This document shows positions 63,155 through 64,000 of a stretch of 64,000 bases of DNA, one piece after another (position 1 is the stretch's first letter; every line of letters starts with the position of its first letter). Made by a program: the position numbers and the translations under genes. The notes below the pieces were generated by a model. The model ran no database searches, was not told the origin of the DNA, and saw nothing but the letters and a program-made list of their open reading frames with translations. The DNA is taken from the NCBI GenBank assembly GCA_019279435.1, contig JAAALK010000080.1:31774778-31838777 (forward strand), in the 5' to 3' direction. The DNA comes from Zizania palustris (lineage: Eukaryota > Streptophyta > Magnoliopsida > Poales > Poaceae).

Positions 63155-64000
63155 GAGTTATCGATGGCACGCCCGGTCTCGTGGTTTTCACGGTAGTGAT
63201 AGTATTATTAAAGGTTTTTGTTTTGTGTAGAACGAAGGGTCTTCGACAGGTTTTATTGGTTTTGATTTATCGGTAAAATCCGATTTTCCGGAAACCTCAT
63301 AAATAACGTTATTTGGATCTTGTTAGGATAAAATTATTTACCCCAACAACTACTTAACCGTTGACCTAATAAACTAGATGTTTAATCTCGTAGTCTCTTA
63401 AATACAACTTACTTAACCTCTTAAGGTAGTTTTATAAAATGGTTTGTCTTGTTGACGTGCCACGTTCGATAAAATTGTCACATTGATCACATGCATATGT
63501 ATTAAAAACTAATAATTGTACCCTCGAACTTCTCAAGTAACTGCATTTATAGGCAAGCACCCATATTTTATTTTAACAATCTCTACACTTTTACAATTCA
63601 ATATCAACCAGGTAGAGATGAATCAAATTAGATCTTAGCGTTTTATTAAATGAGAAGTGCATATGAATCTCATTTATACGGAGGTGGTTTGCAAATGTGA
63701 TTGGTATAGGATACGAATCGATCTCATTGGACCATCTATAGAAATTTTTCATATTTTCGTGAATAATTCACTTCACTGGATCGATAATATAACTAACAAT
63801 TTCCAAAGACGGTGGTTTTTTCGGATAATCATATGTGAAAATCAACATATTTTGATAAATCCTCGGTGTTTGAGATTTGGAACTCCCCATCCCAAATAAT
63901 CGAAATGATATGGCACCACATCATGTTACCCTTAGGCTCTTTGCCTTTAGGTGCTAACTAAGCCTACGACAACGTAACAAATATTTAAGCATATAAGAAA
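63155..64000. other. Anonymous AT-rich DNA to the window end
   Basis: A frame of 80 codons at 63657-63899 has no recognised motif. No element border is supported. Confidence 0.2.

Overview
This window is plant nuclear DNA from a repeat-rich grass (Poaceae). The sequence supports this through a Tekay-like chromovirus, a Retand/Tat-like Gypsy family, a Sirevirus (Maximus/SIRE) Copia element, many Tourist-like MITEs with TAA/TTA target duplications, CACTA, hAT and Helitron-like elements, plant-type introns and TATA boxes. A panicoid grass is plausible but cannot be proven from this sequence. No intact cellular gene is convincingly visible. The only recognisable host-type coding sequence is a decayed PP2C phosphatase pseudogene.

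Layout. 1-19480: two non-autonomous Retand-like elements on the minus strand, in tandem and sharing one LTR (13857-14788). Their only recognisable cargo is a plus-strand, intron-containing gene of the PF04195 'putative gypsy type transposon' family, antisense to the element. The left unit is split by a 12.25 kb Tekay-like chromovirus (961-13214, minus strand, TSD CCTAC) with an extra ORF before gag. 19481-20392: truncated Sirevirus-like LTR. 20393-24260: AT-rich sequence, a Tourist-like element carrying a GC-rich insertion, and a clean hAT-like element (23565-24251). 25136-26733: PP2C pseudogene. 27072-33400: a series of MITEs (CACTA, Tourist) and a fold-back element. 34383-46088: a small TE-associated gene with a GRF-like zinc finger and a coiled coil, split in its intron by a complete Sirevirus (34839-45746, TSD AATCA). 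46815-48008: solo Retand-like LTR (TSD AGTAT) with a minisatellite. 48310-51665: MITEs and two short Helitron-like copies. 51840-57090: a 5.25 kb hAT-like element (TIR TAGGGATGG, 8-bp TSD) filled with five ~503-bp tandem repeats, one of them split by a reverse-oriented solo Sirevirus LTR. 57100-64000: anonymous AT-rich DNA, then a GC-rich gene-space-like segment (59550-62870) with a plausible promoter and first exon but no recognised CDS, then one more MITE.

How it fits together. The order of insertion can be read from nesting. The Sirevirus-like LTR at 19481 is older than the Retand-like pair, which is older than the Tekay-like insertion. The GRF-like gene is older than the Sirevirus. The hAT-like element and its repeat array are older than the solo Sirevirus LTR. 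The Tekay LTRs differ only by eight single-base indels, with no substitution seen. The Sirevirus LTRs differ by 16 substitutions (15 transitions) and one indel. The most unusual items are the antisense spliced cargo gene, the hAT-like repeat-array element, the TTCGGAGG-type minisatellites shared by U3 regions of several LTR families, and the TE-associated GRF-like gene.
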